A stretch of 52,081 bases of DNA, from assembly GCA_026709985.1 (NCBI GenBank), contig JAPORY010000019.1, positions 1 to 52,081 of the forward strand, given 5' to 3'. This stretch comes from Aestuariivita sp. (GTDB lineage: Bacteria > Pseudomonadota > Alphaproteobacteria > Rhodobacterales > Rhodobacteraceae). The notes beneath the pieces were generated by a model that saw nothing but the letters and a program-made list of their open reading frames with translations, did no database searches and was not told where the DNA came from. The position numbers and the translations under genes are program-made. Within the stretch, counting starts at the first letter, position 1, and each line of letters starts with the position of its first letter. Of the stretch, positions 17,688 through 26,738 are shown piece after piece.

Positions 17688-18476
17688 ATGATAAAGAAGC
17701 TTGGCATTTCGAGCATAGTCGCTCTAATCTTTTCTGCAAACGCCCTGTTTGCTGCTGGCGCGGCTGGCTACGTGGAGGATTACTCGTTCTCATTTGAGGG
17801 CCCGTTCGGAACTTTCGACCAGAACCAACTGCAACGTGGCTTGCAAGTTTATACGGAGGTATGTGCGTCATGTCACGGCTTGCAATATGTGCCGATTCGC
17901 ACCCTCGCTGACCCTGACGGCCCGGGGTTACCCGAAGAGCAAGTTCGGGCTTTTGCCGAGAATTATGAGATCTTTGATCCGGAACTGGACGACTTTCGTG
18001 TTGCAAAACCGAGTGATCATTTTCCGGGCTCGGCCCTTGAGACTGCCCCGGATCTTTCGGTTATGACAAAAGCGCGTGCCGGTTTTCATGGCCCCTATGG
18101 TTTAGGACTGGCGCAATTGTTCCGGGGCGGTGGTGGGCCAGAGTATCTAGCATCACTCTTGACGCACTACACTGGCGAGGAAAAGGAAGAAGCGGGGTCC
18201 ATCCTCTATGGTAATGAGACCTTTTCAACGGGTTACTTATCTATGGCTCCGCCATTATGGGAGGATGCCGTCGAGTACGCGGATGGGACAGCAGCGACTG
18301 TCGAGCAAATGGCGCTTGATGTTGCCGCCTTTCTAACTTGGACTGCAGAGCCAAAGATGATGGCGCGAAAACAGGCTGGTTTTGTCGGCGTACTGCTGCT
18401 CGCAATTCTGTCCGTCTTGCTTTATCTGACCAACAAGCGACTTTGGGCGCCGATTAAGGGCAAGCGCACAAGTTAG
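17688..18476 (+). CDS. petC: Cytochrome c1
   Basis: The heme c attachment site CASCHGL is at residues ~56-62 and the axial Met is in [11 protein letters not shown]. One C-terminal membrane anchor ([18 protein letters not shown]) is followed by a basic tail. ATG 17688 is preferred: AAGGA lies upstream and it gives a proper signal peptide ([20 protein letters not shown]). Earlier starts at 17667 or 17670 add MKDRIV. It passes electrons from the Rieske protein to cytochrome c. Last gene of the operon. Confidence 0.95.
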   Translation: MIKKLGISSIVALIFSANALFAAGAAGYVEDYSFSFEGPFGTFDQNQLQRGLQVYTEVCASCHGLQYVPIRTLADPDGPGLPEEQVRAFAENYEIFDPELDDFRVAKPSDHFPGSALETAPDLSVMTKARAGFHGPYGLGLAQLFRGGGGPEYLASLLTHYTGEEKEEAGSILYGNETFSTGYLSMAPPLWEDAVEYADGTAATVEQMALDVAAFLTWTAEPKMMARKQAGFVGVLLLAILSVLLYLTNKRLWAPIKGKRTS

Positions 18477-18532
18477 TTTCACCGATGGGTACAGAGCGAC
18501 GAACTGCGGACTCGCTCTAGCGCGTAATGGGA

Positions 18533-19189
18533 TTACTTTGAGCGAATGGCCGCTCGAAGCTGTTGGAAAAAACTCCGACGGCCTGATTCTCCGAACGCCG
18601 CGGCGTCCCAGCGATCAATCAGTTGTTCAATCGTTGGATCAATGCGATTGCTGCGAAACCGTCGCCATCGAATCCAACCGGCGTATCCAACTGTGGCGAG
18701 CGCCCCAAGTATCACAATATTGAGCCACGGTATGATCCTGACCTCGGGGCTATCGACGGCCCGAAGTTTGACGGCATTTGGATAGATTGAGAAAAGTTCG
18801 TTGCGCCATCCGTAGTGGCGAATGATCACCCATTGCGGCTCAACTTTGGTTGAAACGAGATCAACAGCTTGCGCCTGCAGGTTTGCGCTTGATATCTTGA
18901 AGTATGGTGGCCATCCCCAACCCGTATCTTCATTGCGATAGACCATCGTCTTGTCATTTGGGAAAAACGCCTCAATAAATCGGACGTCACGATCTTGGCG
19001 ATTTTGGTCTTGTCCGATATCCGACTGCGCCCAAAAAAGTGAATTGCCGCCAAAATCAACCCGCCGCGTGTCGGTGTTTACAATCCTGACGATATCGTTC
19101 TGCGGCAAAGTATAATGAAAAAAGCCGATCGCGGTCAGCAATAGCAAAAGCCGGAATATCCACTTTACGTAGGCCACTTTGTCGCTCAA
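18533..19189 (-). CDS. DUF1523-family membrane protein
   Basis: 218 aa. An N-terminal helix (WIFRLLLLLTAIGFFHYTL), a periplasmic domain with family blocks DIVRIVNTDTRRVD, DTGWGWPPYFKISSANLQA and HYGWRNELFSIYPNAVKL, then a second helix near residue 155 and a basic cytoplasmic tail. DUF1523 has no known function and is found mainly in alphaproteobacteria. Its start overlaps the stop of the small membrane gene 19186-19452 by four bases, so the two are a coupled pair, convergent with petABC. Confidence 0.88.
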   Translation of the reverse strand: MSDKVAYVKWIFRLLLLLTAIGFFHYTLPQNDIVRIVNTDTRRVDFGGNSLFWAQSDIGQDQNRQDRDVRFIEAFFPNDKTMVYRNEDTGWGWPPYFKISSANLQAQAVDLVSTKVEPQWVIIRHYGWRNELFSIYPNAVKLRAVDSPEVRIIPWLNIVILGALATVGYAGWIRWRRFRSNRIDPTIEQLIDRWDAAAFGESGRRSFFQQLRAAIRSK

Positions 19190-19452
19190 GCAAAATTTGT
19201 CAGGTAAATCAGCAGCGAAACGAGCGTCAGCGGCACGACATAGACCCCGAGAAATAACCAGCGCTGAACCGATTTATTTGTTGCGGCCAACCCCGCACGT
19301 ATGTAGTCATCGCGGTCACCAACGCGCCCACCGGCTCCCCATTCTGCCTCAAGTTTCTCCCGTCTGATGGCTCTAAAATGGAGGTATAAGCAAACATATA
19401 TGACGGTGAGTGCCAAAAACAGAATGGCGAGTATTCGAATAGCACCGAGCAT
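19186..19452 (-). CDS. Small two-helix membrane protein, partner of DUF1523
   Basis: ATG 19452 follows AAGGGAA. The 88-aa product has a helix at residues ~3-22 (IRILAILFLALTVIYVCLYL), a charged cytoplasmic loop (REKLEAEWGAGGRVGDRDDY) and a second helix (WLFLGVYVVPLTLVSLLIYL). It overlaps the DUF1523 gene by ATGA. Function unknown; the pairing suggests they act together. Confidence 0.8.
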   Translation of the reverse strand: MLGAIRILAILFLALTVIYVCLYLHFRAIRREKLEAEWGAGGRVGDRDDYIRAGLAATNKSVQRWLFLGVYVVPLTLVSLLIYLTNFA

Positions 19453-20121
19453 TGTATTCCCTTTTAGCAATCTCTTATCAAAGTCTGCGACTAACCGTTC
19501 CTGTCAAATCTCGGCCGCAAATTCTATCACCGTTGAGGATGACGGCAATCGCCTTGACTCTCATAGGCTCTCGGATCCTGCACCGTCCGGCCCTGAAAAC
19601 TGCGACTCACGACGCTCCCAGCAAGATGAGTAACGGACGGGAATGGAAAAAGCGCGGCCGCCGCCGACCCTCGTCACAGTCAAACGCCGCGTGAGTATTC
19701 AGGTGTTACAACTTCGTTACTACGATATCTCACGACGGTGAACAACTCGCCACCAGACTACTGATCACTGCCGAGTGAAGATTGACAACTCTCGGAACTT
19801 GGCTTTTCGCACGTATCAACCCCAGTCGTTAACACTCCCCATCCTCGCCCTACTGATTAGGCTGACTACGATTGTACGGTCAACGGGCAGTGCCGCCGAT
19901 GCCAAACACGACAGTGCCGCAAGGGTGCATAGCTTCAATCTCTAGAATATTGGTTACCACGGCACTGTTTTTGGTTGGGAAGAGCGGTTATCATCATTCG
20001 TTTCATTGATTGTCACTTTGTGACGAACGCGTCGGCCAATGCGAAGCCAGAGTACTGTTAATAGCAATCGCTTTAAAATAACAATTTTGAGGGGGTCAAG
20101 GTCGGCTTTTTTGGGGTCATA
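19453..20121. other. No gene recognised
   Basis: About 670 bases with only short Arg/Ser-rich frames on both strands. No terminator-like hairpin with a T-run was seen. Confidence 0.3.
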
Positions 20122-20559
20122 TCAGACCGTTTCGGCTTGGCTTTCAGTGTTTTCAATAAATTCCAATTCATATGAATTGGAAATAGATGTTTTTCCAAGC
20201 GTTCCAAGTAATTTTAGAATATGATCCTTATTCAGAGATTTCTCTCTCATAATTTTCTTAATGTCTGGTCGATCAAGTGGTGGAATTCGGATTGTAAAAA
20301 AAGGCCAGAGATGGGTCGATTTATACTCCTTGGTCCTATCGGGAAACGCAAACATTAATGCGCCATCGTAGTTACGCTCATATTGAAAAATATACTCAGG
20401 ATCTTCGTACATTAAATAACCAACAAGTTTTTTTTCCGTACCCGGTATGTTTTGATAAACTTCAATAACGTCACCCTTTTTGTCCGCAGGTGATTCCGAA
20501 ATGATCTGCAACCCCCAACTCTTAAGGTCTTTAAGTATTGAACTAAGAAACCTGCTCAT
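20122..20559 (-). CDS. HipA N-terminal-domain-only protein (HipS-like)
   Basis: 145 aa resembling the N-terminal subdomain of HipA-type kinases: VIEVYQNIPGTEKKLVGYL, FQYERNYDGALMFAFPDRT, HLWPFFTIRIPPLDRPDIKK and TSISNSYELEF. HipBST systems have such a domain as a separate protein, HipS, beside a kinase (HipT) and a HTH protein (HipB). Neither partner is seen here: no kinase or HTH gene lies within 1 kb on this strand. AT-rich, unlike the petABC block. Start ATG 20559 overlaps the end of frame 20556-20846 by ATGA. Confidence 0.65.
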   Translation of the reverse strand: MSRFLSSILKDLKSWGLQIISESPADKKGDVIEVYQNIPGTEKKLVGYLMYEDPEYIFQYERNYDGALMFAFPDRTKEYKSTHLWPFFTIRIPPLDRPDIKKIMREKSLNKDHILKLLGTLGKTSISNSYELEFIENTESQAETV

Positions 20560-20846
20560 AACTTTAGGTCCCCCGAAATACGCTGAATCCTGCAGTTTAA
20601 CAGATCGCAGATCAAACCTATTCGAAACTGCGTGATTATTCGACGGAATTTTAATTGCAGCATGTGCCGGATATCGCAGATGTTAACGGCCCTGAAAATT
20701 TTTAAGAGCGCATCTTGATCGTTATATTTATTTTCGTCAAATATATGCTTGATCAAATCAAAATGATAAATGCAAGACTTAATAGCACTAAAATCAAACA
20801 GACGCCGTTCCCCGACGGCGCGCGCGCCGAGACGGACTCGTCCCAA
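20556..20846 (-). CDS. Uncertain 96-aa protein upstream of the HipS-like gene
   Basis: The frame ends in an ATGA overlap with the HipS-like start, which suggests coupling. The last ~75 residues (FDFSAIKSCIYHFDLIKHIF, DALLKIFRAVNI) are AT-rich and protein-like. The first ~15 codons are GC-rich and Arg-rich, so the true start may be further in. No family recognised and no HTH visible. Confidence 0.3.
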   Translation of the reverse strand: MGRVRLGARAVGERRLFDFSAIKSCIYHFDLIKHIFDENKYNDQDALLKIFRAVNICDIRHMLQLKFRRIITQFRIGLICDLLNCRIQRISGDLKL

Positions 20847-20998
20847 GACGGATGAGCTAAAGTCGTTGTGTCAGGGCGCCGTGCCGATCGGTGTTGCTTT
20901 CTCAAGATAGATGATGTTCATCTGCCCTATTCTTGTTATATTATTGTGATCACTTCAGATTGTTTCACACTGTTTGCCGTGCATGGAGGGGAAAGCTC

Positions 20999-22162
20999 AT
21001 GTCCCTAATCACCTCGCGTCAGCAGCTCACTACGCTCTGTGAGCGGGCATATCAGACGTGGCCGGATGTTCGTGCCATCCTACTCTTTGGCTCTCAAGCG
21101 AAAGGAACTGCCCACCCCGACAGTGACTGGGATATTGCCGTGATTGTGGAGGATCCCACGATTGATCATGTTATCCATTACAAGCGCGAGAAGTCACCGT
21201 CCCCATTCGATGGGTATGATAACCTGGATGTCCTCACGCTGACCCCCGCGATCATCGCGCAGGACCGGCACGCCTTTGGGCGTATTGCGCAGCAAATTGA
21301 CCAGGATGGCACCCCAGTTATTGGAGATTGGATCATGACACCAAACGACCCGACCGCGCCCACCATCATGGATCCAAACGAATGGGGATTGGGCATCACA
21401 ACGAGCCTGAATCATATGACGTTTGCTCTCAATAACATTGACGAATACAAGCAAAGAGATCGCTATGACAATGTGGAGGCCTATTGTCGGTCGTTTGTTG
21501 AAAGTTCGCAAATGGCGGCGGAACATCTCGTCAAAACGATGCTTAAACGGCGCAAGGTCCCACCGGTCCGGACCCATGATATGGAGCGACTGGCCGCGCA
21601 GATGCGCGACCAGCGTCCCGATAACGTGACCGAGCGCGACTGGACCGCGCTTACCGCGCGGATTGAATCTCTGAATGAGGATTCGCACCGCGATCATCAA
21701 GCGGGCTATGGGGACTACCAACTCACCGCGAAGGATATCACGCGCGCGGCGGCCCGGTTATCCGAGACCTTTCGGCTGCTGGTGGATGAGGTGGAGAGCG
21801 CGCTCCACCCAAAGGCCGTGCAATCCACGATGGGATTGAGTAACGATTGTCTGGGAGATGATTCCCATCAAGAGCTCTCGCGGGCGAATGGTCAGGACGT
21901 CCTCGTAAATTGTCATCGGATGATGGAGAAGGGGGACACCGTGTGGAACCGCACGAATGCCTCCAAGACCACGCGGACCACCCCGTCCGAACCCGTTCGT
22001 TCGTTTCTGGCCTTGATCCACCCCTTGGAGGACATGATATCCCCGCCAATCACCGAACGGATCGCCGCCTTGGCGTCCACCGCGGACCACGACGTCCGCA
22101 ATCCGTTTGAGGTGGACATATCGACAACCACAACCCCATCGGCCTTTGATACCGAAGTGTAA
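20999..22162 (+). CDS. MNT-HEPN fusion protein, copy 1
   Basis: 387 aa from ATG 20999 (GGAGGGG upstream). Residues ~20-100 form a minimal nucleotidyltransferase: GSQAKGTAHPDSDWDIAV carries the GS and two Asp of the active site, and LDVLTL may give the third. Residues ~150-290 look like a HEPN helical domain (AAEHLVKTMLKRRKVPPVRT then HDMERLAAQM; YGDYQLTAKDITRAAARL). The usual HEPN RNase motif Rx4-6H is not obvious. A ~90-residue tail with GLSNDCLGDDSHQ follows. MNT and HEPN are normally separate antitoxin and toxin (MntA/HepT); here they are one chain. Confidence 0.8.
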   Translation: MSLITSRQQLTTLCERAYQTWPDVRAILLFGSQAKGTAHPDSDWDIAVIVEDPTIDHVIHYKREKSPSPFDGYDNLDVLTLTPAIIAQDRHAFGRIAQQIDQDGTPVIGDWIMTPNDPTAPTIMDPNEWGLGITTSLNHMTFALNNIDEYKQRDRYDNVEAYCRSFVESSQMAAEHLVKTMLKRRKVPPVRTHDMERLAAQMRDQRPDNVTERDWTALTARIESLNEDSHRDHQAGYGDYQLTAKDITRAAARLSETFRLLVDEVESALHPKAVQSTMGLSNDCLGDDSHQELSRANGQDVLVNCHRMMEKGDTVWNRTNASKTTRTTPSEPVRSFLALIHPLEDMISPPITERIAALASTADHDVRNPFEVDISTTTTPSAFDTEV

Positions 22163-22383
22163 CGGCTTGCAAGCATCCGCGGCTGGGCTTGTAAACATCG
22201 GCTGATTTGGGCGCAGATGAATTGCGACGATCCGCAGGACTCTCGGTTGCGTGTATAATCTGGAAAAAGACCGTTTTCCGGCCTCGACACTTCTCGGTTT
22301 GCGCTTCATTCTCTATCTGCTACAGTATCTCTACCTAATGAAGAAAGAGTGCGCCCGCTTCCCGTGCATGTAGGGGAAAGCTC

Positions 22384-23475
22384 ATGTCCCTAATCACCTC
22401 GCGTCAGCAGCTCACTACGCTCTGTGAGCGGGCATATCAGACGTGGCCGGATGTTCGTGCTATCCTGCTCTTTGGCTCTCAAGCGAAAGGAACTGCCCGC
22501 CCCGACAGTGACTGGGATATAGCCGTGATCGTGGATGACCCCACGATTGATCATGTTATCCATTACAAGCGCGAGAAGTCACCGGCCCCATTTGATGGGT
22601 ATGATAACCTGGATGTCCTCACGCTGACCCCCGCGATCATCGCGCAGGACCGGCGCGCCTTTGGGCGCATTGCGCAGCAAATTGACCAGGATGGCACCCC
22701 AATTATTGGAGACTGGAGTATGAATCACTCAACCCAGAAGCGCGTCAGTCTGATCCTCCCAAAAGATTGGCGATTGGGAATCACAACGAGCCTAAATCAT
22801 ATGACGATTGCGCTTAATGAAGTTGCTGCGTACAAGCAGTGCCATTTCTATGACGATGCGGAGGCCTATTGTCGATCATTTGTTAACAGCGCACAAGAGG
22901 CGGCGGAACATCTCGTCAAAACAATACTTAAGCGCCGTAAGGTGCCTCCAGCCCGGACCCATGATATTGAGCGATTGGCCGCACAAATGCGGGCAAAGCG
23001 TCCTGATGACGTGGCCGAGCGCGACTGGTCAGCCCTCACTGCGCGGATTAACGCACTAAACGGTGATGCACACCGCGATCATCAAGCCGGGTATGGTGAC
23101 TTCCGACTTGCCGCCGAGGATATTACGCGCTCGGCGAACCGGTTATCCGCGGCCCTTCGGCTGCTGGTGGATGAGGTGGAGAGTGCGCTCCAACCACAGG
23201 CCGTGCAGTCCACGATGGGATTGAGTAACGATTGTCTGGGAGATGATTCCCATCAAGCTCTGATGCGCACGAACGCCTACGATGTCCTTGCTGGCTGTCA
23301 CCGGATAGTGAATACGGCGCTCGCCGTTCATGACCGAGCGGATACCCCAAAGACATTTCGTATAGAACCTGTCGAGGCCGTGCCGTCGTTTCTCACCCTG
23401 GTGGGACCGGTGGAGAGAATCTTCGCCGCGCAAATGACCGCCCGATTGGCATCCCTGACGTCAACGAAAGGCTAA
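22384..23475 (+). CDS. MNT-HEPN fusion protein, copy 2, C-terminus cut by a stop
   Basis: 363 aa, near-identical to copy 1 over the nucleotidyltransferase part and the GLSNDCLGDDSHQ segment and more divergent between (MNHSTQKRVSLILPKDWRL replaces MTPNDPTAPTIMDPNEWGL). The active-site GSQAKGTARPDSDWDIAV is intact. TAA at 23473-23475 ends the frame, but the next 24 codons in the same frame (HNPFEVDISATKPPSPFDTE) match the end of copy 1, so the tail was lost by point mutation. The 22-base leader with the ribosome site is duplicated too. Confidence 0.8.
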   Translation: MSLITSRQQLTTLCERAYQTWPDVRAILLFGSQAKGTARPDSDWDIAVIVDDPTIDHVIHYKREKSPAPFDGYDNLDVLTLTPAIIAQDRRAFGRIAQQIDQDGTPIIGDWSMNHSTQKRVSLILPKDWRLGITTSLNHMTIALNEVAAYKQCHFYDDAEAYCRSFVNSAQEAAEHLVKTILKRRKVPPARTHDIERLAAQMRAKRPDDVAERDWSALTARINALNGDAHRDHQAGYGDFRLAAEDITRSANRLSAALRLLVDEVESALQPQAVQSTMGLSNDCLGDDSHQALMRTNAYDVLAGCHRIVNTALAVHDRADTPKTFRIEPVEAVPSFLTLVGPVERIFAAQMTARLASLTSTKG

Positions 23476-23645
23476 GATAGCCACAATCCGTTTGAGGTGG
23501 ACATATCTGCGACCAAACCCCCATCGCCCTTTGATACCGAATTGTAACGGCTTGCAAACATCGGCTGTGCTGTTGGTACTTATGTCAATGTCTGTCATTC
23601 AATGGTGTAAGCGTTATCGGGTCACGACAGGTATCGTTTCAAAAA

Positions 23646-23666
23646 AAAACGCGATGGCCGCGTTTT
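23646..23666 (-). terminator. Rho-independent terminator (minus strand)
   Basis: AAAACGCG and CGCGTTTT pair across a 5-base loop; read leftward the stem is followed by more than eight T. It lies 43 bases after the stop of the minus-strand gene 23709-23933. It may also serve the MNT-HEPN genes weakly. Confidence 0.75.
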
Positions 23667-23708
23667 GGGAGTGTTGAGGTTCAACATCAAAATAATTTTT
23701 TGAGCAAT

Positions 23709-23933
23709 TTAAGCGTTATAAGACCCAAACCGAACATCCGTTTTTGAAAGACGGACCGATTTTGATTGGGCTATTTCGAGTGCTCGTAAATCACCAAATT
23801 TTGAAACAATTTCTTCAGTGACACAGTCCAATTCTGTGGTGGACTCTATTCGACTCTTCTTGGCAATGGATCCCTCTGACTTTCTGTTATTGATATCTCC
23901 GTAACACAAATAACCCCTGGTTGCCTGTACCAA
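23709..23933 (-). CDS. Small hypothetical protein (74 aa)
   Basis: The product contains SIAKKSRIESTTELDCVTEE, KFGDLRALEIAQSK and ends LSKTDVRFGSYNA. It is hydrophilic and helical with no membrane segment. The strong terminator directly downstream supports a real minus-strand transcript. No family recognised. It converges with the MNT-HEPN genes. Confidence 0.5.
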   Translation of the reverse strand: MVQATRGYLCYGDINNRKSEGSIAKKSRIESTTELDCVTEEIVSKFGDLRALEIAQSKSVRLSKTDVRFGSYNA

Positions 23934-24191
23934 TAAGAGGAACCGTGTCGAACCCCAAAAGCCGCCAACCCGCCAGATATATCACTTTGACAGCTTGGGG
24001 ATTATAACCTCTGCCAAAATCTCACTTCAGAAAATACGCCCGCAGGATCCCGCCGAACCTGGTTCCCGCGACGAAGCCAAAGCAGAAATTACCCCCGAAA
24101 ATGCCGGCCAGCATACAGCGGCAATCGCAAGCCGGGCAACGAGAACGATTGCCACAATGACAAGAGATAATCACGCGCATCGCAGTTCGTC

Positions 24192-24820
24192 TCAGTTTAA
24201 CTTCCGCACCCCCACGATCCGGGTGGTGATCGTCACCGGGTAGGCGTGGTTCCAGCTGTTGCAGGGTTGGCTATGGGAGATCGCGACGGAATCGGGCCAG
24301 TCTAGGTTTTTTCGCGTCACTGTGATCGTCGTCCCGGTGGCCCCGCTGCGGCTGTCCTTCATAGTGATATGAGTGCTCGGCGTGACGGTCAGTTCAATCG
24401 TGAGTTCCTTTGCAGGCTCTATCTCGCAGCCGTTCCAGAGCTCGCACCACATGGTCTTGCCCTAGGCTCGCCCGGGATGGTCTTCGGGCAGCATCTCCTG
24501 GTCCCCGGCATTACCAGCTACATTTCCGGCCTCGACCCTAAAGAAAGAGTTAGCGCGATAGTAATGAGGCTGGGTGGCGTTACCAGGGCCGACACCGCCT
24601 CCGGGATTGTGCCCTGCCGGGCAGGTCAAGTCGAAACTGAGCCGGCCTATCTGCGTCCCGTCGACATTCGTCCGACCGATCAGCCAGACTTCCGGTGCCG
24701 CCCAGACTGGCGTTACCAGCCCCACCGATATTAGGGCGGCGGCGAGTGCCGTCGCCAACCGCCCCCATTGCCGATCCTCAAATTCGGGGGGGGGGGGGCG
24801 AGAGGGTTCAGTGCTTTCAT
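24192..24820 (-). pseudogene. Exported protein with a 13-base homopolymer and an in-frame TAG
   Basis: ATG 24820 follows GGAGGAG. It reads MKALNPLAP into a run of 13 C; in this frame a stop follows soon after. With 14 (or 11) C the frame would continue PEFEDRQWGRLATALAAALI then SVGLVTPVWAAPEVW, a signal peptide with an AxA site. The mature part contains RLSFDLTCPAGHNPGGGVG, then TAG at 24462-24464, then continues in frame GKTMWCELWNGCEIEPAKEL to 24192. It has beta-rich character and four or more Cys. Two defects separate an otherwise complete ~208-residue exported protein. Family unknown. Confidence 0.6.
24786..24798. repeat. 13-base G homopolymer (C on the coding strand)
   Basis: The run lies 22 bases inside the coding region of the exported-protein gene 24192-24820. 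Its length sets the reading frame of the signal peptide: 11 or 14 would be in frame, 13 is not. Such tracts slip in replication and are also prone to base-calling error. Confidence 0.85.
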
Positions 24821-25153
24821 TGTCGGTCTCCTCCGAAGTTAATAACTCAATTTAACTCCTTTATCACAACGACAGCGCGAATGGAAATAGCGGAAGATGA
24901 AAGGAAAAGTCGATGAAGCAACCAATAATTGAGTAGTAGCGTTCTATAGCTTCGTGCCTGCTGACCGAGCATTTTTCAGTCATATGAATTTCGGTGCATT
25001 GGTGTGTGTTTATTCCGCTCAGACACTGAGCTTTTTTCTGTAGAAAAGTGTCATTGTAAAAAATTAACGGTCAGTTTACTGACGATCCTTGTTTCTTGCC
25101 CGTGTTGGGAAGAGACCGTTTGAGTTAAGACCAACTTGGAGACCCACAGAACT
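24821..25153. other. Intergenic, leader of gabD
   Basis: No gene seen. It holds a rightward terminator at 25017 and a short palindrome GTCAG-TTTA-CTGAC near 25070 that could be an operator for gabD. Confidence 0.3.
25017..25037 (+). terminator. Terminator-like hairpin without an upstream gene
   Basis: GCTCAG and CTGAGC pair across ACA and are followed by TTTTTT. No rightward gene ends nearby, so it may end a small RNA starting between ~24850 and 24980, or act as an attenuator 115 bases before gabD. Confidence 0.6.
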
Positions 25154-26629
25154 ATGTTGCAATCTACAACTAATCTCAAGTCGCTACTCCATGATCCCGA
25201 TTTACTGAGAACCCGCTCTTTTGTTAACGGCGATTGGATAGAGGGCGATCACGGCACTTTCCCAGTTTTTAATCCATCGCGTGGCGATGAGATTGCGCAA
25301 GTCGCTGACCTGTCTCGGGTGCAAATCTCGCAAGCCATCGCTGTCGCCGAAGAGGCGCAACGGGAATGGGCAAGTCGGACGGGTAAAGAGCGCAGCGCCC
25401 TAATGCGTATTTGGTACGACTTGATTATTGAAAATGCTGATGACTTAGCGACAATCTTGACTGCCGAGCAAGGCAAACCTCTCGCTGAAGCGAAGGGCGA
25501 AATACTTTACGGCGCGTCGTTTATTGAGTTTTTTGCCGAAGAAGCTAAGCGTGTCTATGGCGAAATCATCCCCGGACACCAGCGCGACAAGCGGATAATG
25601 GTCATGAAACAGCCTGTGGGTGTGACCGCATCAATTACCCCTTGGAATTTTCCGAACGCGATGATTGCTCGTAAGGTGGGACCGGCACTTGCGACGGGCT
25701 GTACTATGATTGCAAGGCCAGCGGCACAAACGCCTTTAAGCGCCACCGCGTTGGCGGTTTTAGCCGAGCGCGCTAACATACCTTCAGGGGTTCTAAGCGT
25801 TGTGACGTCATCTCGCGCCTCTGAGGCTGGGCTGGAATTTTGCCAAAATCCTACGGTGCGCAAGTTATCTTTTACGGGTTCTACCGAGGTGGGCCGACAG
25901 CTCCTGCGACAGGCAGCGGATAAAATTACAAAATGTTCCATGGAACTTGGAGGTAACGCTCCGTTCATCGTATTCGACGACTCTGATCTTGATGCCGCCG
26001 TGGCTGGAGCGATCATCTGCAAATATCGCAACAATGGTCAAACATGCGTTTGTGCCAACCGCATTTATGTGCAAGCCAGCGTCTATGAGAACTTCGCCGA
26101 AAAGTTGCAATCAGAGGTTAACAAACTGAAAGTCGGCGACGGACTTTCTGATGATACTGTCATCGGTCCGTTGATTAATCAGGATGCCGTTAACAAAGTC
26201 CAAGAACACCTAAAGGATGCGAAAGATCAGGGTGGTGAGGTCTTGACCGGGGGCGACGTTCACGAGTTAGGGGGGAACTTTTTCCAACCCACCATCGTGG
26301 CGAATGTTACGCAAGAAATGAAAGTTGCCCAAGAAGAGACTTTCGGCCCGCTTGCTCCTTTGTTTCGGTTTGAGAGCGAGGACGAAGTGATCGCGATGGC
26401 CAATGACACGATTTTTGGCTTGGCGGCCTATTTTTATTCGCAAAATGTCTCGCGAGTATACCGTGTTGCTGAGGCCCTTGAGTATGGGATCGTGGGAGTT
26501 AACACTGGCATTATCTCAACCGAACTTGCGCCCTTTGGCGGCGTGAAGCAATCTGGCCTTGGGCGAGAGGGCAGCCGCTATGGTATCGACGACTATCTCG
26601 AACTCAAATATGTCTGCCTATCCGTATGA
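25154..26629 (+). CDS. gabD: NAD(P)-dependent succinate-semialdehyde dehydrogenase
   Basis: 491 aa aldehyde dehydrogenase of the GabD group, oxidising succinate semialdehyde to succinate. Seen: cofactor loop FTGSTEVGRQLLRQAAD, catalytic Glu in MELGGNAPFIVFDD, catalytic Cys in NNGQTCVCANRIYVQ with the adjacent second Cys typical of GabD, and AEEAKRVYGEIIPGH. ATG 25154 follows TTGGAG; a TTG at 25136 is an unlikely alternative. The 4-aminobutyrate transaminase partner is not in the window. Confidence 0.9.
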   Translation: MLQSTTNLKSLLHDPDLLRTRSFVNGDWIEGDHGTFPVFNPSRGDEIAQVADLSRVQISQAIAVAEEAQREWASRTGKERSALMRIWYDLIIENADDLATILTAEQGKPLAEAKGEILYGASFIEFFAEEAKRVYGEIIPGHQRDKRIMVMKQPVGVTASITPWNFPNAMIARKVGPALATGCTMIARPAAQTPLSATALAVLAERANIPSGVLSVVTSSRASEAGLEFCQNPTVRKLSFTGSTEVGRQLLRQAADKITKCSMELGGNAPFIVFDDSDLDAAVAGAIICKYRNNGQTCVCANRIYVQASVYENFAEKLQSEVNKLKVGDGLSDDTVIGPLINQDAVNKVQEHLKDAKDQGGEVLTGGDVHELGGNFFQPTIVANVTQEMKVAQEETFGPLAPLFRFESEDEVIAMANDTIFGLAAYFYSQNVSRVYRVAEALEYGIVGVNTGIISTELAPFGGVKQSGLGREGSRYGIDDYLELKYVCLSV

Positions 26630-26738
26630 ATTGCTGCCATACCAATCCTGGGCAAAGCGACTCGCCTTTGCCGTTTTGCTCCGGCGATCGTGCTTCCCGT
26701 CCTGTCGTTCGACAGAATCTGTTATCAGGCGACGCGGT

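Larger units (their letters stand above)
20977..23569 (+). repeat. Tandem gene duplication (two MNT-HEPN units)
   Basis: Unit 1 runs from CCGTGCATGGAGG (20977) to AACGGCTTGCAAGCATC past its stop. Unit 2 runs from CCGTGCATGTAGG (22362) to AACGGCTTGCAAACATC past 23547. The match therefore covers leader, gene and a short 3' flank. Divergence is patchy, highest in the middle, as if ends have been homogenised or the middle diversified. Confidence 0.8.

Noticed and set aside
21194-22309. Several long minus-strand frames under the MNT-HEPN genes
   Set aside because: They are antisense shadows of a clear plus-strand gene and recur in both copies only because the genes are duplicated.
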